A DNA stretch of 64,000 nucleotides from Sphingobacterium zeae (lineage in GTDB: Bacteria; Bacteroidota; Bacteroidia; Sphingobacteriales; Sphingobacteriaceae), in NCBI RefSeq assembly GCF_030818895.1, contig NZ_JAUTBA010000001.1, forward strand, positions 3,286,001 through 3,350,000. Direction: 5' to 3'. Shown in pieces: positions 18,420 through 27,506 of this stretch. The translations under genes and the position numbers were made by a program. The stretch's first letter is position 1. Each line of letters starts with the position of its first letter. Under the pieces are notes generated by a model that was given only the letters and a program-made list of their open reading frames with translations, did not search any database and had not been told where the DNA came from.

Positions 18420-19112
18420 ATGAGTATTGCTAGTAATTTAGAAGCGTTAAGATTGGAGACTGAAGCTGTCGGCGTACAACTTGTGGCTGTATCGAAGACA
18501 AAATCCAACTCAGATATCATGGAAGCCTATGAGGCCGGACAACGTATTTTTGGCGAAAACCACGTTCAAGAGTTGGTTGAGAAAGCGGAGCTTTTACCCA
18601 AAGATATTCAGTGGCATATGATTGGCCATCTTCAAACGAATAAGGTCAAGTATATTGCTCCTTTCATCAGTCTAATTGCCTCTGTTGATTCGCTCAAATT
18701 ATTGAAGGAAATTAACAAACATGCTCAAAAATCCAAACGCACCATAGATTGTCTTTTACAAGTTTATATTGCTGAGGAAGACACCAAGTTTGGTTTTGAT
18801 CATGCTGAACTCATCGAACTGCTCCGCGACGATGAATTTCTTGCATTGAAGAACATCCGTATTTGCGGTTTGATGGGGATAGCCTCCAATACCGATAACC
18901 AGAAAGTAATAAAAGCTGAATTCTATGAGCTTAAAATGTTGTTTGATGGGGTAAAAGCAAGTTTCTACAGAAAAGATGAACATTTCAACATTCTTTCCAT
19001 GGGCATGTCCTCCGACTATAAATTGGCGATAGGCGAAGGTTCGACCATGGTGCGTATAGGAAGTACAATCTTTGGAAAAAGAGTAATCAAACACTTTAAA
19101 AACAATGACTAA
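18420..19112 (+). CDS. YggS family PLP-homeostasis protein
   Basis: A pyridoxal phosphate-binding TIM-barrel protein of 230 residues. The PLP-lysine lies in LVAVSKTKSNSDI, followed by IFGENHVQEL, WHMIGHLQTNKVKYI, and the phosphate-binding end SMGMSSDYKLAIGEGSTMVRIG. Members of the family carry PLP and keep its level balanced and have no known catalytic activity. The stop overlaps the start of the next gene by 8 bases. Confidence 0.93.
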   Translation: MSIASNLEALRLETEAVGVQLVAVSKTKSNSDIMEAYEAGQRIFGENHVQELVEKAELLPKDIQWHMIGHLQTNKVKYIAPFISLIASVDSLKLLKEINKHAQKSKRTIDCLLQVYIAEEDTKFGFDHAELIELLRDDEFLALKNIRICGLMGIASNTDNQKVIKAEFYELKMLFDGVKASFYRKDEHFNILSMGMSSDYKLAIGEGSTMVRIGSTIFGKRVIKHFKNND

Positions 19113-19557
19113 ACCACTTATAAGAGAAGCTATTAAATCTGACTGCCCACGGATGCTCGAATTGATCAATGAACTGGCCATCTTCGAAAAAGCACCCGAT
19201 GAGGTCACGGTCTCACTTTCTGAGTTTGAGGATGCAGGATTTGGAAAATCCCCTGTCTGGGGTGCATTTGTCGCAGAAGTAGCGGGCGAAATTGTCGGCA
19301 TTTCATTATATTATACCAGATATTCAACCTGGAAAGGCCGAAGACTCTATTTGGAAGATCTAATTGTGACAGAAAATATGCGCGGATCAGGAATTGGAAA
19401 ACTACTTTTCGATCAGACGCTGGCCCACGGCAAACAGTGCGGTTACCATGGCATGGTATGGCAGGTCTTAGACTGGAATGAACCGGCCATTAAGTTTTAT
19501 GAAAAATATAAAGCGGACTTTGATGCCGGATGGCTCAATGTATCCATTACTTATTAA
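19105..19557 (+). CDS. GNAT family N-acetyltransferase
   Basis: A 150-residue GNAT protein. The acetyl-CoA loop is ENMRGSGIGKLLFDQTL, preceded by the LEDLIV strand, and followed by the late motif DWNEPAIKFYEKY. The layout and the ISLYYTRYSTWKGR segment resemble diamine/thialysine acetyltransferases. It is coupled to the YggS gene by overlap. The substrate is not known. Confidence 0.88.
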   Translation: MTKPLIREAIKSDCPRMLELINELAIFEKAPDEVTVSLSEFEDAGFGKSPVWGAFVAEVAGEIVGISLYYTRYSTWKGRRLYLEDLIVTENMRGSGIGKLLFDQTLAHGKQCGYHGMVWQVLDWNEPAIKFYEKYKADFDAGWLNVSITY

Positions 19558-19578
19558 ATAACGGAGATAATCAGTTCA

Positions 19579-20370
19579 ATGCGGTTTCATTTTTCCTTAA
19601 AAATTTTAGTTATCAGCTATCTGTTTTACGCTTGCAATGGCCAAAGTGCACCTGCTGATGGTATTCAACTTGCAGATACACTCTCCTATAGTAAAAAAAG
19701 CATAGACGAGCATAGCAATTATTTTCTAAAGGAAGAAAATCGACTGGACACGACGTATTTTCGCGCAAAATATCCTGTTTTTGCGGAAGATAAGATCAAT
19801 GATCTCATTACCGATATTGTTCATCTCGAAGGCGATACCAGTATGCAGGAGGCTGCCCATCGTTTTATTAATGCTTACAATGAATATGTAGAGGATAATA
19901 ACGGCAGATCTACGGCAACCTGGAACCGGCAGCTACAGGTCGATGTGATCGCCAATACGCCAGTTTTTCTGGGTATTAGAACCCAACAAGAAGAGTATAC
20001 GGGCGGTGCGCATGGTGACCACTTTACCCTTTATTCAAATTTCGATAGACAGTCAAACAAACAGATTGTGATTGATGACATTATTCAATCACAGCATAAA
20101 GATGAGTTTGTCAAAATCGCTGAGCAATATTTCCGTACAAAGGAAGGGTTAAGTAGCGATGAACTATTAAATGGAAAGTATTTTTTTGAAGACGGTAAGT
20201 TTGCGCTCGCAGCTAATTTTACGTTCGAAAAAGACGACATCCTATTTCATTACAATGTTTATGAAATCAAATCCTATGCTGAAGGGATGACTGAATTGCG
20301 CATTCCCTACGCCGCTTTCAGGCATTTGATTTCAGACAAAGGATTACAGTATATTCATAGTATTAAATAG
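19579..20370 (+). CDS. DUF3298/DUF4163 domain lipoprotein
   Basis: An exported protein of 263 residues with a lipoprotein-like signal ending in FYACNGQ. The middle matches the DUF4163/DUF3298 pair known from RsiV-like proteins: a paired domain with EYTGGAHGDHFTLYSNFD and later IPYAAFRHLIS. There is no transmembrane anti-sigma domain here, so it is not an RsiV itself. Function unknown; RsiV uses this domain to bind lysozyme. Confidence 0.72.
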   Translation: MRFHFSLKILVISYLFYACNGQSAPADGIQLADTLSYSKKSIDEHSNYFLKEENRLDTTYFRAKYPVFAEDKINDLITDIVHLEGDTSMQEAAHRFINAYNEYVEDNNGRSTATWNRQLQVDVIANTPVFLGIRTQQEEYTGGAHGDHFTLYSNFDRQSNKQIVIDDIIQSQHKDEFVKIAEQYFRTKEGLSSDELLNGKYFFEDGKFALAANFTFEKDDILFHYNVYEIKSYAEGMTELRIPYAAFRHLISDKGLQYIHSIK

Positions 20371-20393
20371 CAATCAACTAAACTAATAAATAA

Positions 20394-21656
20394 ATGCAGG
20401 TTTTTAAATTTGGAGGTGCATCCGTCAAGGATGCTGAAAGTGTCAGAAACTCAGCACGGATTATCTCAAAATACAAAGGCGACGCCTTGCTCGTTGTCAT
20501 ATCCGCTATGGGAAAGATGACCAACCTTCTCGAAAGATTGACCAAAGAATATGTTAATAACACGGGCAACCCACAGCAGACACTGGATGAGGCCAAACAA
20601 TTTCACTTTCATATCCTTCAAGAATTATTTCCTGAGGGTGAACACCCGATATTTGATGAAGTCGCAAACTGTTTTGTCGAGATCGAGTGGATTTTAGAGG
20701 AGGAGCCTCAAGATTCATACGACTATCTTTTCGATCAAATTGTATCGATGGGTGAAATTATCTCCACAAAAATCGTTGCGGCCTATGTAGCTTCGATTGG
20801 TGAAAAAGTAAAATGGCTCGATGCACGTGATTATATATTCACGGACAATACCTATCGTGAGGCTGTCGTCGACTGGAACAAAACGGAAGAAAAAATTCGC
20901 GCAGAGCTCCCCGCTATTCTCGACGAATACATTGTCATCACACAAGGATTTTTGGGCTCTACTTCGGAGAATTTCACAACCACCTTAGGCCGTGAAGGGT
21001 CTGACTATTCTGCAGCAATATTTGCATCCTGTTTAAATGCCGAAAACGTAACGATCTGGAAAGATGTACCGGGGGTACTCAATGCCGATCCCAAATGGTT
21101 TGAAAAGACTGAACTCATTCCTGAATTATCTTATACCGATGCGATAGAGCTTACCTATTATGGTGCAACGGTCATCCATCCGAAAACCATCAAGCCCTTA
21201 CAGAATAAGAAAATTGCATTGAATGTACGCTCTTTTGTCGATCCTGACTCGCCAGGAACAATGATCAGGAGTACGAATCAGACTTTGCCCGTTCCGTCTT
21301 TCATCTTTAAGGTGAACCAGATTTTCATTTCAATCTCGCCAAGGGATTTCTCCTTTATCGTGGAAGATAATTTAAGGGACATTTTCAATCTATTCCATGA
21401 GCACCGTATCAAAATAAATATGATGCATAATACAGCCATCAATTTCACCGTTTCGGTAGACGATACAGGAAAAAATCTGGTGGACTTAATTAACGAGCTC
21501 GAGCAGCGATTCAAAGTCAAATATGAATCGGGACTTGAACTGATTACTATTCGCTATTACAACCAGGAGACCATTGATCGAGTTCTGGTTGATAAGGAGG
21601 TGATAAGCGAACTAAAAGACACCTATACTTGCCAGCTTCTCGTAAAGAAAATATAA
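20394..21656 (+). CDS. aspartate kinase
   Basis: Phosphorylates aspartate at the entry to lysine, threonine and methionine synthesis. The 420-residue protein starts with MQVFKFGGASVKDAESV, the kinase signature, followed by VVISAMGKMTNLLERL, TLGREGSDYSAAIFA and WKDVPGVLNADPK. Two ACT-like regulatory segments form the C-terminal third. It is monofunctional. The stop codon touches the start of the next gene. Confidence 0.93.
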   Translation: MQVFKFGGASVKDAESVRNSARIISKYKGDALLVVISAMGKMTNLLERLTKEYVNNTGNPQQTLDEAKQFHFHILQELFPEGEHPIFDEVANCFVEIEWILEEEPQDSYDYLFDQIVSMGEIISTKIVAAYVASIGEKVKWLDARDYIFTDNTYREAVVDWNKTEEKIRAELPAILDEYIVITQGFLGSTSENFTTTLGREGSDYSAAIFASCLNAENVTIWKDVPGVLNADPKWFEKTELIPELSYTDAIELTYYGATVIHPKTIKPLQNKKIALNVRSFVDPDSPGTMIRSTNQTLPVPSFIFKVNQIFISISPRDFSFIVEDNLRDIFNLFHEHRIKINMMHNTAINFTVSVDDTGKNLVDLINELEQRFKVKYESGLELITIRYYNQETIDRVLVDKEVISELKDTYTCQLLVKKI

Positions 21657-22844
21657 ATGAATACACTGATCCTTCAAGAGGAGATTCAGCAGTTTCTGGA
21701 TAGAAACGCGGAGCAGTCTCCTGCTAAAATTGCACTTAAAAAATCTCCTTTTGAAGGAATATCGCCGTCCGAGCTTGCTACTCAACTGGACGGGAAGCAA
21801 CGCGCAAGCACAAAAATCCCCCTGTGGGCCAATACGCCAGGAATCTATTTTCCCCCCAAGCTTAACTTGGAGCAATGTTCTTCGGAGAAAACAGCATTAT
21901 TTAAAAGCACACTGATAAATGAGGGAACGCACTTAGTGGATGTCACCAGTGGTTTTGGTGTAGATAGCTTTTACTTCTCAAAACGGGCCGCACAGGTTAC
22001 TGCCTGTGAATTAAATCCTGAATTGGCAGCCATCTCAAAACATAATGCGGCTGTATTAGCGGCAGACAATCTTCACGTCATTGCCGCTAACGGTGTGGAT
22101 TACATCCTCAATGACGCAACCAAACGATTCGATTACATCTACCTGGATCCCTCCCGAAGAGTTCAAAACAAAAAAGTGTTCCTATTGGATGAATGCGAAC
22201 CTAATTTAGTCCGGTTGCAGGATGACTTTTTCCGGCACTCGGATAGCATTATCAGCAAACTTGCACCACTACTTGACATCACTTCCGCCCTACAGCAATT
22301 GCGGTATGTCAAAGATGTGTATGTGCTGTCGCTGCAGAATGACTGCAAAGAACTTATTTTCGTGCAAGAAATAGGATATGAGGGTGAAGCTGCCATTCAT
22401 GCTGTGCGGTTATTCCATGGGCAACAACAGGTCGTATCCTTTACCTATGAAAGTGAACGCGCCGTGGTTAATGAATACAGTGAACCACTGTCCTATTTGT
22501 ATGAACCAGATGTTGCACTTTCCAAAGCAGGAGCCTTTAAAACCATTGGACAGCTATTTGATGTCAAAAAATTACATAAAAACACGCACCTCTACACTTC
22601 AGATAAACAGATTGAAAATTTTCCAGGCAAAACATTCGTTATAAAGCAAGTGGAGTCCTTCAGTGATTTCAAAAAAAATAAACAGTCAATGCAAGCAGGG
22701 ATTATTGCCAAAAATTTTCCGCTCAAAACAGCAGAAATCAAGAAGAAGTTCAAAATCAGAGATGGAGGAAATTCGTTCCTATTCTTTACGACAACCGTCA
22801 ATGATCAATTTAGTGTCATACATACACAACGAATTTTAGAATAG
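21657..22844 (+). CDS. class I SAM-dependent methyltransferase with THUMP-like C-terminus
   Basis: A 395-residue protein with a Rossmann methyltransferase core. The SAM loop is LVDVTSGFGVDSFYFSKRA, followed by VTACELNPELAAISKHN and the catalytic-type DPSRR in IYLDPSRRVQNKK. The C-terminal part fits the THUMP-like domain seen in this Bacteroidota family. It is directly joined to the aspartate kinase gene. The substrate, perhaps an RNA, is not known. Confidence 0.82.
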   Translation: MNTLILQEEIQQFLDRNAEQSPAKIALKKSPFEGISPSELATQLDGKQRASTKIPLWANTPGIYFPPKLNLEQCSSEKTALFKSTLINEGTHLVDVTSGFGVDSFYFSKRAAQVTACELNPELAAISKHNAAVLAADNLHVIAANGVDYILNDATKRFDYIYLDPSRRVQNKKVFLLDECEPNLVRLQDDFFRHSDSIISKLAPLLDITSALQQLRYVKDVYVLSLQNDCKELIFVQEIGYEGEAAIHAVRLFHGQQQVVSFTYESERAVVNEYSEPLSYLYEPDVALSKAGAFKTIGQLFDVKKLHKNTHLYTSDKQIENFPGKTFVIKQVESFSDFKKNKQSMQAGIIAKNFPLKTAEIKKKFKIRDGGNSFLFFTTTVNDQFSVIHTQRILE

Positions 22845-22890
22845 ACATTTTCATTACAATTGTCGAAAATCTTCTCCGTAATTTTAATGC

Positions 22891-23880
22891 ATGGATAAAA
22901 TAGCATTATCAGCATTGGATTTGGCTCCTATAAAAAAAGGAGAAAATACAGCTAGCGCATTGGCCCGTACGGTCAAAATTGCCCAACATATAGAACAACT
23001 GGATTTTAAGAGGATTTGGGTTGCAGAGCATCACAATATGGAATATATCGCGAGTTCAGCAACATCCCTTTTGATACAACATATTGCATCAAACACAAAC
23101 CGTATTCGTGTAGGATCTGGCGGAATAATGTTGCCAAATCATTCCCCCTTGGTTATTGCAGAGCAGTTTGGAACTTTAGAAACCTTATTTCCGGGCCGTA
23201 TTGACCTCGGTTTAGGACGTGCTCCAGGTACAGACCAACTAACGGCAATGGCTTTACGCAGAAACAACCTAAATACCGCCTTTCAATTTCCTCAAGAAGT
23301 GAAAGATCTGCAACGTTACTTTAGCGCAAACAATTTCGATGCAAAAGTACGTGCCTTTCCGGGTGAAGGTTTGGATATACCCCTGTACATTTTGGGATCA
23401 AGTACCGACAGTGCCTATCTGGCGGCAAGCTTAGGGCTTCCTTATGCTTTTGCGACACATTTTGCACCAGCGCAATTTGCTTCGGCAAGTATGATCTATC
23501 ATCAAAACTTCGTCCCATCTGACGTGCTGGAGAAACCTTATTTTATGTCGTGCGTCAATGTTATCGCCGCAGACAGCAACGAAGAAGCAGAATTTTTAGC
23601 CACCAGTTTCTTCAATCTCTTTGCTGGCATCGTCACAAATACAAGAAGACCATTATCAGAACCCACTCCGGAGGTAATTTACAAAGGTATACCGGCAATA
23701 GAGCAAGCTGTCAAGAGTATGGCTTCATGTGCTTTCATTGGTGACAAAGCCAATATACGTCCACAAATAGAGAAATTTGTAAAAGACCACAAAGTAGATG
23801 AAATTATCGCTACTTCCTATATTTTCGACGATGAAAAATGCCTTAAGTCATTTTCCTTGTTAAAAGAAGCACTCGCTTAA
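22891..23880 (+). CDS. LLM class flavin-dependent oxidoreductase
   Basis: A luciferase-like monooxygenase of 329 residues with a TIM-barrel fold binding FMN. Family marks are [39 protein letters not shown], and [17 protein letters not shown]. It belongs to the group that includes the YhbW-like enzymes whose substrates are unknown. It stands alone between the methyltransferase and a lipoprotein gene. Confidence 0.9.
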   Translation: MDKIALSALDLAPIKKGENTASALARTVKIAQHIEQLDFKRIWVAEHHNMEYIASSATSLLIQHIASNTNRIRVGSGGIMLPNHSPLVIAEQFGTLETLFPGRIDLGLGRAPGTDQLTAMALRRNNLNTAFQFPQEVKDLQRYFSANNFDAKVRAFPGEGLDIPLYILGSSTDSAYLAASLGLPYAFATHFAPAQFASASMIYHQNFVPSDVLEKPYFMSCVNVIAADSNEEAEFLATSFFNLFAGIVTNTRRPLSEPTPEVIYKGIPAIEQAVKSMASCAFIGDKANIRPQIEKFVKDHKVDEIIATSYIFDDEKCLKSFSLLKEALA

Positions 23881-23896
23881 AAAATCGCTCGATTTA

Positions 23897-23938
23897 TATA
23901 CGGTGAATTTTATATATTTAAACTAAATTCACCGTATA
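23897..23938. repeat. perfect 14-bp inverted repeat reaching the next start codon
   Basis: Arms TATACGGTGAATTT (23897-23910) and its exact complement (23925-23938) with a 14-base loop. The right arm ends on the first base of the ATG at 23938. No T run follows, so a normal terminator is unlikely; it may be an operator or a leader hairpin. Confidence 0.7.
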
Positions 23939-24750
23939 TGAATATCTATAATGCCTTTGCACTTCTAATGGGACTTTTTTCCCTCCAAGCATGCACGAAT
24001 CCCACTTCTCAACAGGTCGGTGGAAAATCCGACACGGACAAAGCCACTGACACATTGTCCCAAGTTGTTGTGGACAGCAGTACAGTTGACCAACCCTCCA
24101 TAGCAGATCCAAAGAAGGGACAGATTTTGCTCGTGCGTAGCTACCGCGTTTGGGAAAAGCAAGATCCTACAGCTGTTTTAAATAAGGATTGGTACGACCT
24201 TTATGAAGAAAATGGCAAATATTATCTCGAGAAAGTTGATTATGAAATAAAAGACGGTTATGACGAGTGTGCCGGCGTTCCAACTCGAAGCATTGAATCA
24301 CGAAGAAATTCATTGCTGTTCCTAAAGTTGGAAGGACTGCAAGCCGGTGCATTAGAAAATTTAAAAGTTACTCATTCCGAAATATGGCCTCAAGAATCGG
24401 TCGAATATGCGTATAAAAATCAAAAAGTTACCCTGCGGGGATTGGGAACTATTAAATCCACAGAGGTGCAAACCGATGACAAAGGTCACGAGAAATTATT
24501 CCATGAGGTGACCAATTACAAACTACGCTACCTTTCAAATAAAGAAAACAAAGAAAAAACCCTATTTCATATTGATCAATATGATGATGTATTTATGTCA
24601 ACACTTTTTGTTGGGGATATCGACCGGGACGGTGTTTTGGATTTTATCTTTTCTAATCCGCGTCACTATGAGGAGGAAGCAATGCTTCTATTCTTATCCA
24701 ATCATGGCAATGCACTCACTTTTGAAGCTGATGCACAATTTGATTGTTAA
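23938..24750 (+). CDS. predicted lipoprotein with a calcium-loop-like C-terminus
   Basis: A 270-residue exported protein. The signal peptide ends with the lipobox LQAC. The mature part is strand-rich and of no known family. Near the C-terminus is GDIDRDGVLDFIF, a D-x-D-x-D-G loop of the kind that binds calcium in VCBS/FG-GAP and dockerin-like repeats. Its ATG lies at the edge of a perfect hairpin. Unknown function; real-gene status is supported by the signal peptide and codon use. Confidence 0.7.
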   Translation: MNIYNAFALLMGLFSLQACTNPTSQQVGGKSDTDKATDTLSQVVVDSSTVDQPSIADPKKGQILLVRSYRVWEKQDPTAVLNKDWYDLYEENGKYYLEKVDYEIKDGYDECAGVPTRSIESRRNSLLFLKLEGLQAGALENLKVTHSEIWPQESVEYAYKNQKVTLRGLGTIKSTEVQTDDKGHEKLFHEVTNYKLRYLSNKENKEKTLFHIDQYDDVFMSTLFVGDIDRDGVLDFIFSNPRHYEEEAMLLFLSNHGNALTFEADAQFDC

Positions 24751-24761
24751 AGCTGGGTAAC

Positions 24762-25418
24762 ATGGCTAGAATAAACGACTACTTACATCAAATGAAATCC
24801 ATTGATCGCGCATTGCTTTCAGTGGGCATGTTTTTACTGATCTACTTTATTTCTCCAATCCAATCCCTTCCGCTATTAAACCTGCTGCTATGTTGGCTGG
24901 GGTTCTGTGTATCTTACATCGCCATATCCTGGTTTACATTTTATACCATGTCGATTGGAACAATGGCAAAGAAAGCGCAAAAAGAAGATGGAAGCCGACT
25001 TTTTGTCTCCTTATTCATCATTTTGGTCACTATAGGTTGCTTTGTTTCTGTGCTGATGATCATTATATCCAGCAAGGACAAACAGCTGAAGGATGCGTAT
25101 ATTATCGTCATTTGCATATTAGCCATGATGGCTTCATGGATATTGGTTCATACCATCTATACTTTTCATTATGCACGTCTATATTACGAAAATAGGTCCG
25201 ATGGTGATGGCTTAGAGTTTCCCGGTGACGACAAACCTGATTATCTGGATTTTGCATACTTTTCATTCGTGATGGGATGCACCTTTCAAGTATCCGACGT
25301 GGGGATATCTTCAAAAAAGATCCGGAGGGTAGCACTTTTTCACGGTCTCCTCTCCTTCGCTTTAAATACATTTGTTGTTGCATTAACAATAAATATCATT
25401 TCTGGATTAATCAATTGA
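24762..25418 (+). CDS. DUF1345 membrane protein
   Basis: A multi-pass membrane protein of 218 residues with about five hydrophobic segments. The C-terminal stretch YFSFVMGCTFQVSDVGI followed by ALFHGLLSFALNTFVVAL is diagnostic of DUF1345. The start at 24762 (MARINDYLHQMKS) is chosen over a Met six codons upstream because it is the usual start of the family. Function unknown. Confidence 0.85.
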   Translation: MARINDYLHQMKSIDRALLSVGMFLLIYFISPIQSLPLLNLLLCWLGFCVSYIAISWFTFYTMSIGTMAKKAQKEDGSRLFVSLFIILVTIGCFVSVLMIIISSKDKQLKDAYIIVICILAMMASWILVHTIYTFHYARLYYENRSDGDGLEFPGDDKPDYLDFAYFSFVMGCTFQVSDVGISSKKIRRVALFHGLLSFALNTFVVALTINIISGLIN

Positions 25419-25461
25419 GTTTTCGATCAAAAAGTCTTAATTTAGAGCAAAAATTACACAC

Positions 25462-25848
25462 ATGAAGTTTTTCAACGCCTTACTCACGCTTTGTATCATC
25501 ATTATTCTAGTAGCTTCGTGTGCGAAAAATCAAGATTCAGGTAGCGCTACTGCAGCAGCAGCTGGCAGTTTTATCGGGCGTATCCAATACCAGGATAATT
25601 CGTTGGAAGTAGATCGGGATAATCGGCTTATTCGTGTTTTAAAAGAAAGCGGCGATACCTATAAAGTCGAGTTCTTCACAGGTATCCCTAATATCACTTC
25701 CCTTCGATTGAATCAAGAAAACGATACTACTTGGGTATCCGCTGACACGACTGGATTAAAGAATGTCAAAATTGAAGGAAAGCGATTAACGATCAATTAT
25801 CAGGCAAATAGCCAAAGTTGGGTTGTTGAAAATGCAGTCCGTAACTAA
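25462..25848 (+). CDS. small predicted lipoprotein
   Basis: A 128-residue exported protein with a lipoprotein signal (lipobox VASC) and an Ala-rich linker. The remainder is strand-rich, with no recognised domain. The next gene has its own AT-rich upstream region. Function unknown. Confidence 0.65.
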   Translation: MKFFNALLTLCIIIILVASCAKNQDSGSATAAAAGSFIGRIQYQDNSLEVDRDNRLIRVLKESGDTYKVEFFTGIPNITSLRLNQENDTTWVSADTTGLKNVKIEGKRLTINYQANSQSWVVENAVRN

Positions 25849-25939
25849 TAATCAATCTAAATTGTCATATTAATTTCATTTTCTATTTGAAAATTATTGC
25901 TTTCTCCCTATATTTAGTCAAGCATAAAGGAAGAGAGAA

Positions 25940-26359
25940 ATGAAACAATTCAATAAATTAGGTGCGATTGCATCCGTGTTGGCTATTGCGCTTGCGTTGA
26001 GTGCATTTAGTTTCCAACAGGACAAACCAAAGGAAGAGCCAAAACCAACCAATCTAAAAGTTCTCCCAAAAAATATTTCCCATGACGAATTGATTTCCAC
26101 CATGAAGGAATTTAACGTTGCCTTGGGCGTAAAGTGCGGTTTCTGTCATGCACCATCAAAAGAAGATCCTAAGAAATTGGATTTTGCCAGTGATGAGAAC
26201 CACAAAAAGGATATTGGGCGGGCGATGATCAAGATGACCCAAAAGATCAACAAAAAGTATTTTAACCGCAGTTGGGACAATGCTCCAGCCAAAGCAATAT
26301 CCTGTAAAACCTGTCATGGCGGAAAAGAAGAACCCGAGATGGTCTTAGCGAAAAACTAA
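25940..26359 (+). CDS. diheme c-type cytochrome
   Basis: A 139-residue exported protein with a signal peptide and two heme c motifs, CGFCH at residues 66-70 and CKTCH at 122-126. The spacing and the HDELISTMKEFNVALGVKC segment match the small Bacteroidota cytochromes related to the photosynthetic reaction centre cytochrome c subunit family. It probably carries electrons in the periplasm; partners are not nearby. A strong terminator follows. Confidence 0.88.
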   Translation: MKQFNKLGAIASVLAIALALSAFSFQQDKPKEEPKPTNLKVLPKNISHDELISTMKEFNVALGVKCGFCHAPSKEDPKKLDFASDENHKKDIGRAMIKMTQKINKKYFNRSWDNAPAKAISCKTCHGGKEEPEMVLAKN

Positions 26360-26378
26360 TCAAACCACATATTCATGT

Positions 26379-26412
26379 AACACCATAGTCCTTGTATTAT
26401 GGTGTTTTCTTT
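26379..26412 (+). terminator. terminator after the cytochrome gene
   Basis: A 9-base stem (AACACCATA with TATGGTGTT, arms 26379-26387 and 26398-26406) followed by a T-rich tract. The accessory region begins just past it. Confidence 0.85.
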
Positions 26413-26470
26413 TGTTTTGGACCTTCGTCTTACGACAAAGGCGCACAATGCCGTGCGCCTTAATTACCAC

Positions 26471-26647
26471 TCACCTTTTCTGCTTGGTGCGCCATCTGCC
26501 CAGTAGCCTACTCGTGGCAAAACTGACCAAAGTACCCAGTGCCGCTGTCAGGGCTGTTTGCAACACATCCCCCAGGGAAATGCTGGCCCAGATGGAACAG
26601 AGGGTACCGCCTATGGCCGAGATGCGGATATTATTCACTTTCATCAT
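26471..26647 (-). CDS. small holin-like membrane protein
   Basis: About 58 residues starting MMKVNNIRISAIGGTLCSIW. One or two hydrophobic helices (ISAIGGTLCSIWASISLG and VLQTALTAALGTLVSFATS) are followed by a basic tail, RLLGRWRTKQKR, the layout of small holins. The start is set by two adjacent Met codons at 26647 and 26644, overlapping the previous gene. It is the last gene of a cassette with DUF5675 and DUF6266. No homology to a named holin is claimed. Confidence 0.5.
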   Translation of the reverse strand: MMKVNNIRISAIGGTLCSIWASISLGDVLQTALTAALGTLVSFATSRLLGRWRTKQKR

Positions 26648-26885
26648 CCGCGCTCCTTTCAGCCGTAGTTTTGGCCGTATCGTTTGCCACATTCAAATCA
26701 GCTTCCGATGGCGGTTTTCCGTCACTTACCTCCGGTTGGGGTTCATCTTCATCCAATACCGTTTCCACGATCCCCAACCCCAGGGCCAGGTATTTCAATA
26801 CGTTGCCGACCTTTCCCGGAAGTTTAACAGGAGCCGCCAGCACCAGCTGCAGCACCTGTCCTATTTTGTTAAAGATTTTTTTCAT
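26631..26885 (-). CDS. small protein with hydrophobic helix and acidic tail
   Basis: An 84-residue protein. The N-terminal half is amphipathic and basic (MKKIFNKIGQVLQLVLAAPV), then a hydrophobic YLALGLGIVETVL stretch, then a strongly acidic disordered tail. It overlaps the holin-like gene by 17 bases, which suggests coupled translation. No known family. Confidence 0.5.
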   Translation of the reverse strand: MKKIFNKIGQVLQLVLAAPVKLPGKVGNVLKYLALGLGIVETVLDEDEPQPEVSDGKPPSEADLNVANDTAKTTAERSADDESE

Positions 26886-26973
26886 ACTCTTTGCATTTTC
26901 AGTAGAGCCACCATCAACTCACCTTTCGTTAAGCTAGGAGATCATGGAATTGAAAGCCTTGCGTTCCGACTGC

Positions 26974-27045
26974 CTATCGCTGACGCGAGATGACGATAGC
27001 ATAAATCATTGTCCGAGCATAGCGAGTTTGATTTATGCCGTCAGC
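26974..27045. repeat. compound hairpin in the DUF5675 cassette
   Basis: Nested inverted repeats: GCTGACG (26979-26985) with CGTCAGC (27039-27045), and GCATAAATCA (26999-27008) with its complement (27029-27038). An alternative pairing CTATCG/CGATAG (26974-26979, 26994-26999) competes with it. It lies between two cassette genes and may be a terminator or a mobile-element end. Confidence 0.6.
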
Positions 27046-27100
27046 TTGCTAAGAAGAAGGCACAAAGGAATGCAGCAACTAATTCCAGATCTCCAAAGCC

Positions 27101-27505
27101 TTAACGAATACTCAAATACACTTCATCACCCATATCCCACAGGCTATACACCAGCGCTTTGAGCTTTGCTAGAGCCTTGCCGCTATAATCCCCAGTACCC
27201 TCGCCTGTTAACGTCGTCACCGGCGCAATGCAGCCCTGCAATTCACGGAGTGCATTGTTGGCCGCATGGATCAGTATTGCTTCGCGGCCGAGCACCATTG
27301 GGATACCAATCTGCTCGCCATGTTTGGGGTAGCGCCGTTTCTCCAACTTATATCGACCAATTGGAATACAGCTAATCCGTGGTGTATTATTTCTATCAGG
27401 CAGCTCGATGGTATGGCATATCTCTTCGCCTTGATAGCTGATGGTACCATTGGTTCCCCGTGCTCCATACTTTCGTAGGAGCAGCAGGGTGTGTTTAACA
27501 GCCAT
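27101..27505 (-). CDS. DUF5675 family protein
   Basis: About 134 residues, beginning MAVKHTLLLLRKYG at 27505, the position that aligns with the family start. The DUF5675 core is visible: GTNGTISYQGEEICHTIELPD, RISCIPIGRYKLEKR, then ILIHAANNALRELQGCIAP. The conserved His and Cys near the end recall L,D-transpeptidase-like cell-wall proteins, but an enzymatic role is not shown. The family is common beside phage-like or injection-type gene sets. Its start lies one base from the DUF6266 stop. Confidence 0.75.
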   Translation of the reverse strand: MAVKHTLLLLRKYGARGTNGTISYQGEEICHTIELPDRNNTPRISCIPIGRYKLEKRRYPKHGEQIGIPMVLGREAILIHAANNALRELQGCIAPVTTLTGEGTGDYSGKALAKLKALVYSLWDMGDEVYLSIR

Positions 27506-27506
27506 A

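Noticed and set aside
26412..26993. 193-residue plus-strand frame
   Set aside because: It lies opposite two minus-strand small genes, has no domain, and begins in the terminator of the cytochrome gene.
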